A stretch of 58,006 bases of DNA. It comes from Herbinix sp. (lineage in GTDB: Bacteria; Bacillota; Clostridia; Lachnospirales; Lachnospiraceae). Made by a program: the position numbers and the translations under genes. This document shows positions 9,014 to 16,748 of this stretch, piece after piece (position 1 is the first letter of the stretch; each line of letters begins with the position of its first letter). The notes under the pieces are model-generated. The model was not told the origin of the DNA. It searched no databases and saw only the letters and a list, made by a program, of their open reading frames with translations. The stretch is from contig JAQZBD010000018.1 of NCBI GenBank assembly GCA_029239235.1, forward strand, positions 1 to 58,006, read 5' to 3'.

Positions 9014-9060
9014 GTGGAGCGAAGTGGTGTAAAGTGGTGTAAAAGGCCATAAAAGTGGAG
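9014..9060 (+). promoter_or_regulatory. MraZ operator: GTGG box ladder
   Basis: GTGGAG at 9014, GTGGTG at 9024 and 9034, and GTGGAG at 9055 lie in direct orientation with 10-base steps; the slot at 9044-9050 has a degenerate AAGGCCAT. MraZ rings are known to bind arrays of short GTGG/TGGG repeats ahead of their own gene. The boxes are downstream of the -10, so bound MraZ would block early elongation or promoter escape (inference). Confidence 0.75.
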
Positions 9061-9109
9061 CAAAATGCATAGCTGCTGCATCGTTCACAAAAGAAGAGGG
9101 TGAAGCCAG

Positions 9110-9538
9110 ATGTTCATGGGTGAATTCGATCACTCGATTGATTCAAAGGGAAGATTTATCATACCATCTAAATTTCGGGAAGACCTTGGTGATGAATTTG
9201 TTATCACTGCAGGTTTAGATGGTTGTCTCTTTGTATACCCTAAAACAGAATGGGAAACCTTTTCATTAGAGCTGGCGAAACTTCCAGGCACGAAAGAAGC
9301 CAGACAATTACAACGTTATTTTTTGGCAAAAGCTGCTGCCTGTGAGGTGGACAAGCAGGGACGAGCCTTGATACCGATGAAGCTCCGTGAATGTGCAGGA
9401 TTAGATAAGGATATCGTATTTGTCGGCGTACTGAATAAAATCGAAATCTGGAGCAAGGAACGTTGGGATAATAATAATGATTATGAAGATGTTGATGCAA
9501 TAGCAGAGCATATGTCACAGTATGGGATTAGCTTTTGA
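9110..9538 (+). CDS. mraZ: transcriptional regulator MraZ
   Basis: A 142-residue DNA-binding protein with two AbrB-like SpoVT halves that assembles into a ring. Each half has the conserved signature: IDSKGRFIIPSKFRE at about 11 and VDKQGRALIPMKLRE at about 80. It normally represses its own dcw operon through tandem GTGG boxes, and such boxes are present just upstream. ATG 9110 is preceded by AGAGGGTG with 7-base spacing; ATG 9116 is an alternative. It is the first gene of the dcw cluster. Confidence 0.95.
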   Translation: MFMGEFDHSIDSKGRFIIPSKFREDLGDEFVITAGLDGCLFVYPKTEWETFSLELAKLPGTKEARQLQRYFLAKAAACEVDKQGRALIPMKLRECAGLDKDIVFVGVLNKIEIWSKERWDNNNDYEDVDAIAEHMSQYGISF

Positions 9539-9560
9539 TAACCATATAGATCATGATGCG

Positions 9561-9752
9561 AGATTTAGGCTGTGAGGTGAATAAGGGTGCATCTATATCC
9601 ACCTGGGTTTGCCTTTAACATCCCATGATTGCCAAGTGCAGGCAATCACGGGATGCCCGGTCTGCACCCATATGGATATAGATGCACCCTTATTCACAGC
9701 GTTAGTGTAAAGAGGGCTTTAGGCACTCTGATCAATATCATTAATAAAATAT
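9561..9752 (+). repeat. interrupted copy of a short intergenic repeat (mraZ-rsmH gap)
   Basis: The left part at 9561-9581 (AGATTTAGGCTGTGAGGTGAA) matches 26065-26085 at 20 of 21 positions, and the right part at 9712-9750 (GGGCTTTAGGCACTCTGATCA...ATAAAAT) resembles 26089-26119. Here the two parts are separated by the palindromic element at 9577-9697; at 26 kb they are contiguous. Function unknown. Confidence 0.55.
9577..9697. repeat. 121-bp palindromic element between mraZ and rsmH (MITE-like)
   Basis: A 25-bp perfect inverted repeat bounds the element (9577-9601 and 9673-9697, beginning GTGAATAAGGGTGCATC). Nested inside is a second pair, 9619-9633 with 9641-9655, 14 of 15 bp, with a 7-base loop. 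The whole can fold into one long hairpin in DNA or mRNA. It encodes nothing plausible. Small size, terminal inverted repeats and flanks resembling a continuous site elsewhere suggest a miniature insertion element; a processing or attenuation hairpin is the alternative. Confidence 0.65.
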
Positions 9753-9793
9753 ACAGGAGGCAAAAGCCTTGGACAAGATTGGAGGCTACTACA

Positions 9794-10732
9794 GTGGCAT
9801 TTAAACATATATCTGTGTTGTTGGAAGAAACAATTGGGAATCTAAATATTAAGCCGGATGGTATCTATGTGGATGGTACTTTGGGTGGAGGAGGACATTC
9901 CTTTGAAATCGCGAAACGGCTAACTACCGGTAGATTAATAGGAATCGATCAGGATGAAGCTGCAATTACTGCAGCTGGTGAACGGCTCGCAGAATTTGGG
10001 GATAGAGTTACTATTGTAAGAAGTAATTATTGTAATATAAAGCAGGTTTTAAAGGATTTGGCCATTGAACGTGTGGACGGAATTATCCTTGATTTAGGGG
10101 TTTCCTCTTATCAGCTGGATACGCCGGAAAGAGGTTTTTCTTACAAAGAAGATGCACCTCTGGATATGAGAATGGATACACGAAATGAACTTACTGCGAA
10201 AGATATCATAAATGACTACAGTGAGATGGAGCTATTTCGTATCATCCGGGATTATGGTGAGGACAATTTTGCTAAAAATATTGCCAAGCATATTGTTCGC
10301 AGGAGGGAAGAAAAGCCCCTGGAAACAACGTTTGAGCTGATTGATGCAATCAAAGCAGCCATACCAATGAAGATAAGAATGGCTGGCGGACATCCGGCGA
10401 AGAGAACCTTTCAAGCAATCAGAATAGAACTAAACCGTGAGCTTGAGGTACTTCGAGATACACTTTCAGATATGATCTCACTGTTGGAGCCGGAAGGAAG
10501 GCTGTGCATCATTACCTTCCATTCACTGGAGGACAGAATCGTAAAGTCAAGTTTTAGACAGAACGAGAATCCTTGTACATGCCCGCCGAATTTTCCGGTG
10601 TGTGTATGCGGAAAGAAACCAATGGGAAAGGTTATCTCCAGAAAACCAATCCTTCCTTCAGAGGAGGAACTGGAGAATAATTCAAGGTCAAAAAGCGCAA
10701 AATTAAGAGTATTTGAAAAGACAGGTAATTGA
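9794..10732 (+). CDS. rsmH: 16S rRNA (cytosine1402-N4)-methyltransferase RsmH (MraW)
   Basis: SAM-dependent enzyme that methylates N4 of C1402 in the ribosomal P site. Motifs: HISVLLEE at the N-terminus, [11 protein letters not shown] (SAM loop, about 25-35), [52 protein letters not shown], and [17 protein letters not shown] 9794 is the start because GGAGG lies 8 bases ahead and the protein then has the usual 312 residues. The frame is open further upstream to 9629, but that stretch runs through the palindromic element and resembles no protein. Confidence 0.95.
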   Translation: MAFKHISVLLEETIGNLNIKPDGIYVDGTLGGGGHSFEIAKRLTTGRLIGIDQDEAAITAAGERLAEFGDRVTIVRSNYCNIKQVLKDLAIERVDGIILDLGVSSYQLDTPERGFSYKEDAPLDMRMDTRNELTAKDIINDYSEMELFRIIRDYGEDNFAKNIAKHIVRRREEKPLETTFELIDAIKAAIPMKIRMAGGHPAKRTFQAIRIELNRELEVLRDTLSDMISLLEPEGRLCIITFHSLEDRIVKSSFRQNENPCTCPPNFPVCVCGKKPMGKVISRKPILPSEEELENNSRSKSAKLRVFEKTGN

Positions 10733-10744
10733 TTGGAGCATTAG

Positions 10745-10794
10745 TGTGAAATAAAGGACAATTTCACATCCTGCATTGAGCGGCCTCACGGCCG
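10745..10794 (+). other. two stem-loops between rsmH and ftsL
   Basis: TGTGAAAT/ATTTCACA (10745-10752, 10761-10768) forms a perfect 8-bp stem with an 8-base loop. CGGCC/GGCCG (10781-10785, 10790-10794) forms a second stem with a 4-base loop, extended by CATT/AATG. Neither has a T-tract, so these look like message-level structures inside the operon rather than terminators. Confidence 0.5.
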
Positions 10795-10821
10795 AATGAC
10801 AGTTAGGGAGGGAAATCTTGC

Positions 10822-11307
10822 ATGGAAGCAAAGAGGAGAAAATATCAAACGGAAGATTCCAGGACAAGCTATATTGATGGAAATACAGTACGAAAGCTAA
10901 ATGCAGTACCGGAGAGAAGAAGAGAGGAACGAATATACGAGACTCCAGAACCCCGCAGGCAAAAGCATAAAAAACCGGTGGCCTTCTCCGGAATAAATCT
11001 GGCATCCTTAATGGTGCTTACTGTTGCAACAGCAATATCCGTATTCGTATGCGTTGAATATTTGCAGCTTCAAATGAAAGTAAGCTCTATGGAAAAATCA
11101 ATCGTTACTATGGAGAAAAGTCTCATATCACTAACAAATGAAAACAACGCAGCTTATGCTTCCATTGACACACAGATCGATCTGGACTATATTTATCAGG
11201 TGGCTGTAAGTGAGCTTGGTATGGTATATCCGAACAAGAATGAGGTTATTACCTATCAAAGCAATGATGATGGCTACGTGAGACAATACGAAGATATACC
11301 AAATTGA
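10822..11307 (+). CDS. ftsL: cell division protein FtsL
   Basis: A 161-residue bitopic divisome protein that with DivIC/FtsB and FtsQ controls the septal synthase. A basic cytoplasmic tail (1-55) is followed by one transmembrane helix at about 58-78 (LASLMVLTVATAISVFVCV) and an external coiled coil (LQMKVSSMEKSIVTMEKSL). The C-terminal LGMVYP segment is common in Firmicute FtsL. Sequence conservation is low in this family, so the call rests on topology and its position between rsmH and the PBP genes. GGGAGGG lies about 11 bases before ATG 10822. Confidence 0.85.
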   Translation: MEAKRRKYQTEDSRTSYIDGNTVRKLNAVPERRREERIYETPEPRRQKHKKPVAFSGINLASLMVLTVATAISVFVCVEYLQLQMKVSSMEKSIVTMEKSLISLTNENNAAYASIDTQIDLDYIYQVAVSELGMVYPNKNEVITYQSNDDGYVRQYEDIPN

Positions 11308-11337
11308 AACCGGAAAATATTATGAGGTTAAAGTGCA

Positions 11338-13398
11338 ATGGAGAGAAATCAAGTAAAAGCAAATCGTAACTTTAATTCACGAATGCAAGCAAGATTATTG
11401 CTTGTATTTTGTGTTGTCACCCTTGCATTAATTGCATTAATGGTCAGATTAGTCTATATCGTCCAAGTGGACGGAGATCGGTATGCTAAGAAGGTATTGT
11501 CCAGGCAATCCTACGTTAGCTCTGTTTTACCGTTCAAACGAGGAGATATCTTAGATCGGAATGGGACATTGCTGGCTACCAGTGAATTACAATACCGTCT
11601 GATTCTGGATCCAAAGCTGTTATTAGAGAATGAAACCTGTATTGAACCAACGATGAAGGCACTGAAAAGTACCTTTGGGATTGAAGAGGCCACAATTCAG
11701 GAAATACTGGACAAACAATCGGCGAAACAATATGTGATTGTTTTAAAAGAATTAAAATATGATGTGGTTCAAAGTTTCAAGACCCTGATGGATGAGGACA
11801 AGGATAATACCATCATCGGCGTATGGTTCGAGGAGCAGTATGTAAGAACCTATCCTTATAGTACACTTGCTTGTGATGTTCTTGGCTTTACATCAGCAGA
11901 CAATACCGGCTTTTGGGGTATTGAAGAATATTATAGCAGTGAATTGAATGGAACCAATGGAAGAGAATATGGATATTACGACTCTGAGCTTGATCTGGAA
12001 CGCATCGTAAAGAAGGCGGTAAATGGAAATTCTGTGATTAGTACCATTGATGCTAATGTTCAGAGAATTATTCAAGAGAAGATAATTGAGTTTAATAAAG
12101 AAACCGGAAGTAAGGGCATCGGGATTTTAGTAATGAATCCAAACAACGGGGAGATACTTGGTATGGCATCCAACCAGGAATATGACCTTAATAATCCTCA
12201 AAGTTTGGAAGGAATATATACAAAAAAAGAAATAAAGTCTATGTCGGACGAAGATAAGACAAAAGCTTTAAACACACTTTGGAAAAACGACGTCATAAGC
12301 AGCAGCTTTGAGCCGGGATCTACCTTTAAACCACTCACCATTGCTGCCGGTCTTGAAGAAGGTATTATAGCAGCAAATGATACATATTACTGTGATGGCA
12401 GTGAATTAGTTGGAGGATCTCCCATTCATTGTGCGAAGAGAGTGGGACATGGTGAACTTAGCTTAACCCAAAGCCTTATGTTTTCCTGCAACGATGCGTT
12501 GATGCAAATTGTTGCAAAGGAGGGCAGGGATACCTTTTATCACTATGAAAATGATTTTGGAATAGGCAAGAAAACCGGAATAGACCTACCGGGCGAAGAA
12601 GCCGGATTAATCTTCGAGAAAGACAAATTGAATGCAACAGAGCTAGCCACCAGTAGTTTTGGACAATCCTTTACCACTACAATGCTACAAATGGCATCTG
12701 CATTTTCCTCCCTTGTCAATGGAGGAAGCTATTATCAGCCCCATATTGTAAAAGAGATCGTAAATGACAGCGGTGCAACTGTAAAGGAGAATGACGGGGT
12801 TGTTGTCAGACAGACTGTATCAGAGCAAACCTCAGACTTTATTCAACAGGCATTATACCGGACGGTAGAAGAGGGAACGGCGCAGGGGGCTCAGGTGGAA
12901 GGCTATGCTGTTGGCGGCAAGACCGCTACCGCACAAAAGCTGCCACGTGCTGCAAAAACCTATACGGTATCCTTTTTAGGCTGTGTTCCGGCGATTAATC
13001 CGGAAGTCGTTATTTATGTATGGATCGACGAGCCTCAGAAAGTAGAGGTTCAGGCAGATAGCTCCATCGCTACAAAATTTGCGAGTAAAATCATGAAAGA
13101 GATACTTCCGGCACTTGATATTTATCCGGAAGGTGATATTGACTATCTTTTGGGGGATGAGAATTCCGACGATGCAAATAATACAGCTCAAAATACATCT
13201 GAGACTAATAATTCAGAGGCAACAACAAACGCAGAGAATGTAAATTCAAATACTGAATCAAATACAGGTACTGAGGCATCCGGTGGAGCTAATTCGGAAA
13301 ATACGGAGAGTACCGGCACTGAGCAAGAGAATGAGTCTGGCACAGGTCAAGGAAATAATGCTGAGGAAGATATATACAATCCGGATTTCATTGAGTAA
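11338..13398 (+). CDS. class B penicillin-binding protein (FtsI/PBP2B type)
   Basis: Membrane-anchored transpeptidase that cross-links septal peptidoglycan, working with FtsW. After a cytoplasmic tail comes one transmembrane helix (about 17-39), then the dimerisation domain with RGDILDRNG near 66. The transpeptidase domain carries STFK (S328 nucleophile), SCN (383-385) and KTA (K528). There is no PASTA domain; instead residues 605-686 are an Asn/Thr/Ser/Glu/Gly-rich acidic tail that looks disordered. 686 residues. It starts 30 bases after ftsL. By position it is the vegetative division PBP, with the next gene the sporulation paralogue; those roles are inferred. Confidence 0.92.
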   Translation: MERNQVKANRNFNSRMQARLLLVFCVVTLALIALMVRLVYIVQVDGDRYAKKVLSRQSYVSSVLPFKRGDILDRNGTLLATSELQYRLILDPKLLLENETCIEPTMKALKSTFGIEEATIQEILDKQSAKQYVIVLKELKYDVVQSFKTLMDEDKDNTIIGVWFEEQYVRTYPYSTLACDVLGFTSADNTGFWGIEEYYSSELNGTNGREYGYYDSELDLERIVKKAVNGNSVISTIDANVQRIIQEKIIEFNKETGSKGIGILVMNPNNGEILGMASNQEYDLNNPQSLEGIYTKKEIKSMSDEDKTKALNTLWKNDVISSSFEPGSTFKPLTIAAGLEEGIIAANDTYYCDGSELVGGSPIHCAKRVGHGELSLTQSLMFSCNDALMQIVAKEGRDTFYHYENDFGIGKKTGIDLPGEEAGLIFEKDKLNATELATSSFGQSFTTTMLQMASAFSSLVNGGSYYQPHIVKEIVNDSGATVKENDGVVVRQTVSEQTSDFIQQALYRTVEEGTAQGAQVEGYAVGGKTATAQKLPRAAKTYTVSFLGCVPAINPEVVIYVWIDEPQKVEVQADSSIATKFASKIMKEILPALDIYPEGDIDYLLGDENSDDANNTAQNTSETNNSEATTNAENVNSNTESNTGTEASGGANSENTESTGTEQENESGTGQGNNAEEDIYNPDFIE

Positions 13399-13501
13399 AG
13401 CATAGAAGAACTTCGTTGGAGATGAAATTGTCTCACACTGTGAATAAAGCGGCAACTATTGTAATAGAATAAATCGATAAGAGATTCAAGGTTATGATAG
13501 T

Positions 13502-15457
13502 ATGTCGAAAAGTAGAACTTATAATAGAAGGAACATTTTAATCGTAGTGGTAGTCGTTTTGATCGTAGCGATTAGTTTAATGCTTCGTTTAGGATATCTA
13601 ATGATATTTCGATCAGAGGATTATGCCGAACGGGCAAAGGCTCTCCATGAAAGGGAACGATCAATTAAAGCAGAGCGAGGCTCAATCTACGACGCAAATG
13701 GAACCTTACTAGCTACCAATAAGCCGGTATGTACCATATCCGTAATTCACGCCCAGATCACTGACTCGGACAGAGTAGTTCAGGTTCTGTCAGAATTGTT
13801 GGGACTTTCAGAAGAAAAAGTTCGCAAAAGAGTTGAGAAGAATTCTTCCATTGAAAGAGTAAAATCCAATGTGGATAAAGAGATTGCTGATAAAATCAGA
13901 GAATATGACCTAAATGGTGTGATGGTAGATGAGGATTATAAAAGATATTATCCTTATGGAAGTCTTGCATCTAAGGCAATTGGATTTACCGGCAGCGATA
14001 ATCAGGGAATTATCGGATTGGAAGTAAAATACGACGAATATTTAAAAGGGATTGATGGAACAATTTTAACACTCACCACCGCTTACGGTGTGGAGATAGA
14101 GAATGCGGCGGAGGATCGAAAAGAACCAATGGCCGGCAATGACTTATACACCAGCTTGGATGTAAATATTCAAAAATATGCGGAGCAGGCTGCCAAAAAG
14201 GTTATGGAATCAAAGCTTGCAAATAATGTAAAGCTAATTGTAATGAATCCCGCAAACGGTGAAATATACGCAATGGTTAACGCACCGGAATTTGATTTGA
14301 ATGATCCCTATACCTTGATCCCCGAAATTTCAGAGGATTACGCTGGTCAAACACTTTCCTCCGAGAAAACCAATGAGCTGCTGAATGGAATGTGGAGAAA
14401 TGCCTGCATTAGTGATACCTATGAGCCGGGATCAACCTTTAAGATTATAACGGCTACCGCGGCACTAGAGGAAAAAGTGGTGAAATTATCGGATACCTTC
14501 TTTTGCCCTGGCTACAAAAGGGTAGAGGACAGAATCATAAGGTGCCATAAAGTTGGAGGCCATGGCAGCCAGACCTTTGTTGATGGTATCAAGAACTCCT
14601 GCAACCCGGTCTTCATGGAACTAGGAGCCAGGGTTGGAGTTGAGAAGATGTATACATATTTTAAACAGCTGGGTCTATTCCAAAAGACAGGAATTGACCT
14701 TCCGGGCGAAGCAAATTCTATCATGCACAAGACAGAAAATATAGGTGCAGTAGAGCTTGCAACAATATCCTTTGGACAGTCGTTCCAGATAACACCCTTA
14801 CAGCTGATGGTGGCATCAAGTGCAGTAGTAAATGGAGGAACACTGGTTACCCCACACTTTGGGGTTGAAATTAAATCGGCAGATGGCACGTATGTACGTG
14901 CTTTAGACTATAAAACAACAGAAAATGTAATCTCGAAAGAGACTTCGGATACCATGAGTGAGCTGCTGGAAGCAGTTGTAGCGGATGGTACAGGTAAAAG
15001 AGCCTACCTTCCAGGCTTCAGAATTGGAGGAAAAACGGCAACCTCTGAAAAGTTGCCGAGAAGCAGCAATAAATACATTTCCTCCTTCATTGGCTTTGCT
15101 CCTGCAGATGATCCTCAGGTTATGGCCTTAGTATTAATCGATGAACCCACGGGTATTTATTACGGAGGTACTGTAGCTGCACCGGTCATTTCTGAATTAT
15201 TTGATAATATACTTCCTTATATGGGCATTGAAGAAAAGTATACAGAGAAAGAGATTGAAGAATTTAATATTGGAAAAATTGAAATGCCAGATTTCGTGGG
15301 TAAGTCAAAGGAAGAAGTAAAGAAACAGATGAAATTATATGAATTTGGAGAGGCATTCACATCCGGTGAAGGAGATCAGGTAACAGCACAATTTCCTCTA
15401 CCAGGAGAAAAAATAGACAAAGGCAGTGATATTGTGTTGTATTATGGCGACGAATAG
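13502..15457 (+). CDS. spoVD: class B penicillin-binding protein with C-terminal PASTA domain (SpoVD-like)
   Basis: Paralogue of the preceding PBP. It has an N-terminal membrane anchor (about 12-33), RGSIYDANG, and active-site motifs STFK (S311), SCN (366-368) and KTA (K511). One PASTA domain at about 597-651 starts at EMPDFVGKSKEEV; the family's SpoVD, which makes spore cortex peptidoglycan, has this layout. The order PBP-spoVD-mraY-murD-spoVE/ftsW is that of B. subtilis without murE. The ribosome binding site (CAAGG) is weak. A vegetative PBP role cannot be excluded, so the symbol is by synteny and domain layout. Confidence 0.85.
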   Translation: MSKSRTYNRRNILIVVVVVLIVAISLMLRLGYLMIFRSEDYAERAKALHERERSIKAERGSIYDANGTLLATNKPVCTISVIHAQITDSDRVVQVLSELLGLSEEKVRKRVEKNSSIERVKSNVDKEIADKIREYDLNGVMVDEDYKRYYPYGSLASKAIGFTGSDNQGIIGLEVKYDEYLKGIDGTILTLTTAYGVEIENAAEDRKEPMAGNDLYTSLDVNIQKYAEQAAKKVMESKLANNVKLIVMNPANGEIYAMVNAPEFDLNDPYTLIPEISEDYAGQTLSSEKTNELLNGMWRNACISDTYEPGSTFKIITATAALEEKVVKLSDTFFCPGYKRVEDRIIRCHKVGGHGSQTFVDGIKNSCNPVFMELGARVGVEKMYTYFKQLGLFQKTGIDLPGEANSIMHKTENIGAVELATISFGQSFQITPLQLMVASSAVVNGGTLVTPHFGVEIKSADGTYVRALDYKTTENVISKETSDTMSELLEAVVADGTGKRAYLPGFRIGGKTATSEKLPRSSNKYISSFIGFAPADDPQVMALVLIDEPTGIYYGGTVAAPVISELFDNILPYMGIEEKYTEKEIEEFNIGKIEMPDFVGKSKEEVKKQMKLYEFGEAFTSGEGDQVTAQFPLPGEKIDKGSDIVLYYGDE

Positions 15458-15497
15458 AGAGAGACCTTCTTACTAGAAAATATACCTTATTTATGGG

Positions 15498-15526
15498 TTG
15501 TTTTTTGATTTTCAATACGGTATAAT
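15498..15526 (+). promoter_or_regulatory. putative sigma-A promoter upstream of mraY (copy A)
   Basis: TTGTTT (15498-15503), 17-base spacer, perfect TATAAT (15521-15526). It would let mraY-murD-ftsW-murA be expressed apart from the upstream PBP genes. Confidence 0.55.
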
Positions 15527-15629
15527 ATCGCACAGATATTATGCCGGCGCCGAACGAAGTGAGTGCGCGTCATGGCACGAAGTGCCATACCTGGGTGCTT
15601 TATCCATGGTATAATTGCGCACAGATATT
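15519..15629 (+). repeat. 22-bp direct repeats containing TATAAT, flanking a hairpin-rich insert
   Basis: The sequence GGTATAAT-NN-CGCACAGATATT occurs at 15519-15540 and again at 15608-15629, identical except for the two N positions, 89 bases apart. Between them lies a GC-richer 67-base insert with a perfect ATGGCAC-GAA-GTGCCAT hairpin (15572-15588) and a GCGC...GCGC pair. The second copy has TGG-TATAAT, an extended -10, but no good -35. The arrangement suggests an insertion or segmental duplication in the mraY promoter. Confidence 0.65.
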
Positions 15630-15679
15630 TATATTTTTACTATGCAAGGCTGCAAACAGCAGCGGAATGGAGATAACAT

Positions 15680-16648
15680 ATGAATTTTTCGACCTTAACA
15701 ATATTACTACCAGTCATCATATCCTTTGGAGTTTGTGTGGTTCTGTGCCCTCTGCTTATTCCGTTTCTTCGGAAATTAAAGTTCGGACAGTATATCCGAG
15801 AAGAGGGACCCCAGTCTCATCAGAAAAAATCAGGAACGCCGACGATGGGTGGTATTGTTATAGTGCTTAGCATAGCAATTACTTCAGTTTTGTACATCAA
15901 TAAGTATCCGGATCTTGTGCCTGTATTGTTTGCTACTGTTGGCTTTGGCATTATTGGTTTTATGGATGATTATATAAAGGTAGTAATGAAGCGCTCTATG
16001 GGACTTCGTGCCTGGCAAAAGCTGGTGGGGCAGATCTTAGTAACAGCAGTGCTCTGCTATTATTTATTGAATTATACCGATGTCGGTACAGCAATGCTAA
16101 TACCGTTTTCAGGAGGAAAATACATTGAGGTATCCTTCCTTTTCATACCGATTTTCTTCATCGCCTTTTTAGGTACCGTAAATGGTTCTAATTTTACGGA
16201 TGGTTTGGACGGCTTAGAGTCCAGTGTTACTTTACTCATTGCCACCTTCTTTACGGTTGTGGCTATTGCAATGCAAAGTGGAATATCACCGATTACAGGT
16301 GCGGCTGCAGGAAGCTTATTGGCATTCCTTTTATATAATGTTTATCCGGCTAAGGTGTTCATGGGAGATACGGGATCACTGGCGCTGGGAGGATTTGTTG
16401 TAATGAGTGCCTATATGCTGAGAATGCCTTTATTCATATTAATTGTGGCATTAATCTATTTGGTTGAAGTGTTATCAGTTATGCTACAGGTTAGTTATTT
16501 TAAAATGACCGGAGGAAAGCGAATCTTTAAAATGGCTCCAATTCACCATCATTTTGAACTCATGGGTTGGTCTGAGACCAGAGTCGTTGCTGTATTTTCC
16601 ATAGTAACCACGATTCTTTGTCTGATTGCTTTAATGGGTATCAGCTAA
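15680..16648 (+). CDS. mraY: phospho-N-acetylmuramoyl-pentapeptide-transferase MraY
   Basis: Integral membrane enzyme that joins UDP-MurNAc-pentapeptide to undecaprenyl phosphate, making lipid I. About ten hydrophobic helices are seen. Motifs: GTPTMGG near 51, DDYIK near 97, NFTDGLDGLE near 168 with metal-binding aspartates, GDTGSLALGG near 227 and PIHHHFE near 287. Length 322. ATG 15680 has GGAG about 8 bases ahead. Of the usual mur genes, only mraY, murD and murA are in this cluster. Confidence 0.96.
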   Translation: MNFSTLTILLPVIISFGVCVVLCPLLIPFLRKLKFGQYIREEGPQSHQKKSGTPTMGGIVIVLSIAITSVLYINKYPDLVPVLFATVGFGIIGFMDDYIKVVMKRSMGLRAWQKLVGQILVTAVLCYYLLNYTDVGTAMLIPFSGGKYIEVSFLFIPIFFIAFLGTVNGSNFTDGLDGLESSVTLLIATFFTVVAIAMQSGISPITGAAAGSLLAFLLYNVYPAKVFMGDTGSLALGGFVVMSAYMLRMPLFILIVALIYLVEVLSVMLQVSYFKMTGGKRIFKMAPIHHHFELMGWSETRVVAVFSIVTTILCLIALMGIS

Positions 16649-16748
16649 AGTTTAATGCCTGCCAATACAAAGGAGCATAGAATTACTTACGAAATACCAA
16701 GGAGAAAGAATAATTCAACGGGTGATTTCTAGATTTCGGAGGATGTAT

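Larger units (their letters stand above)
8747..9109. other. 363-bp intergenic region between lgt and mraZ
   Basis: No coding region. It holds, in order, the lgt terminator, an AT-rich 69-base spacer, a second terminator, the mraZ promoter, the GTGG box ladder and the mraZ ribosome binding site (AGAGGGTG, 9095-9102). Confidence 0.8.

Noticed and set aside
9629-9793. In-frame N-terminal extension of rsmH
   Set aside because: The open frame upstream of GTG 9794 runs through the palindromic element, has no ribosome site at its ATG and would add 55 residues unlike any RsmH.
15541-15870. 109-codon plus-strand frame over the mraY start
   Set aside because: It covers the insert between the direct repeats and then mraY in another frame; it looks accidental.
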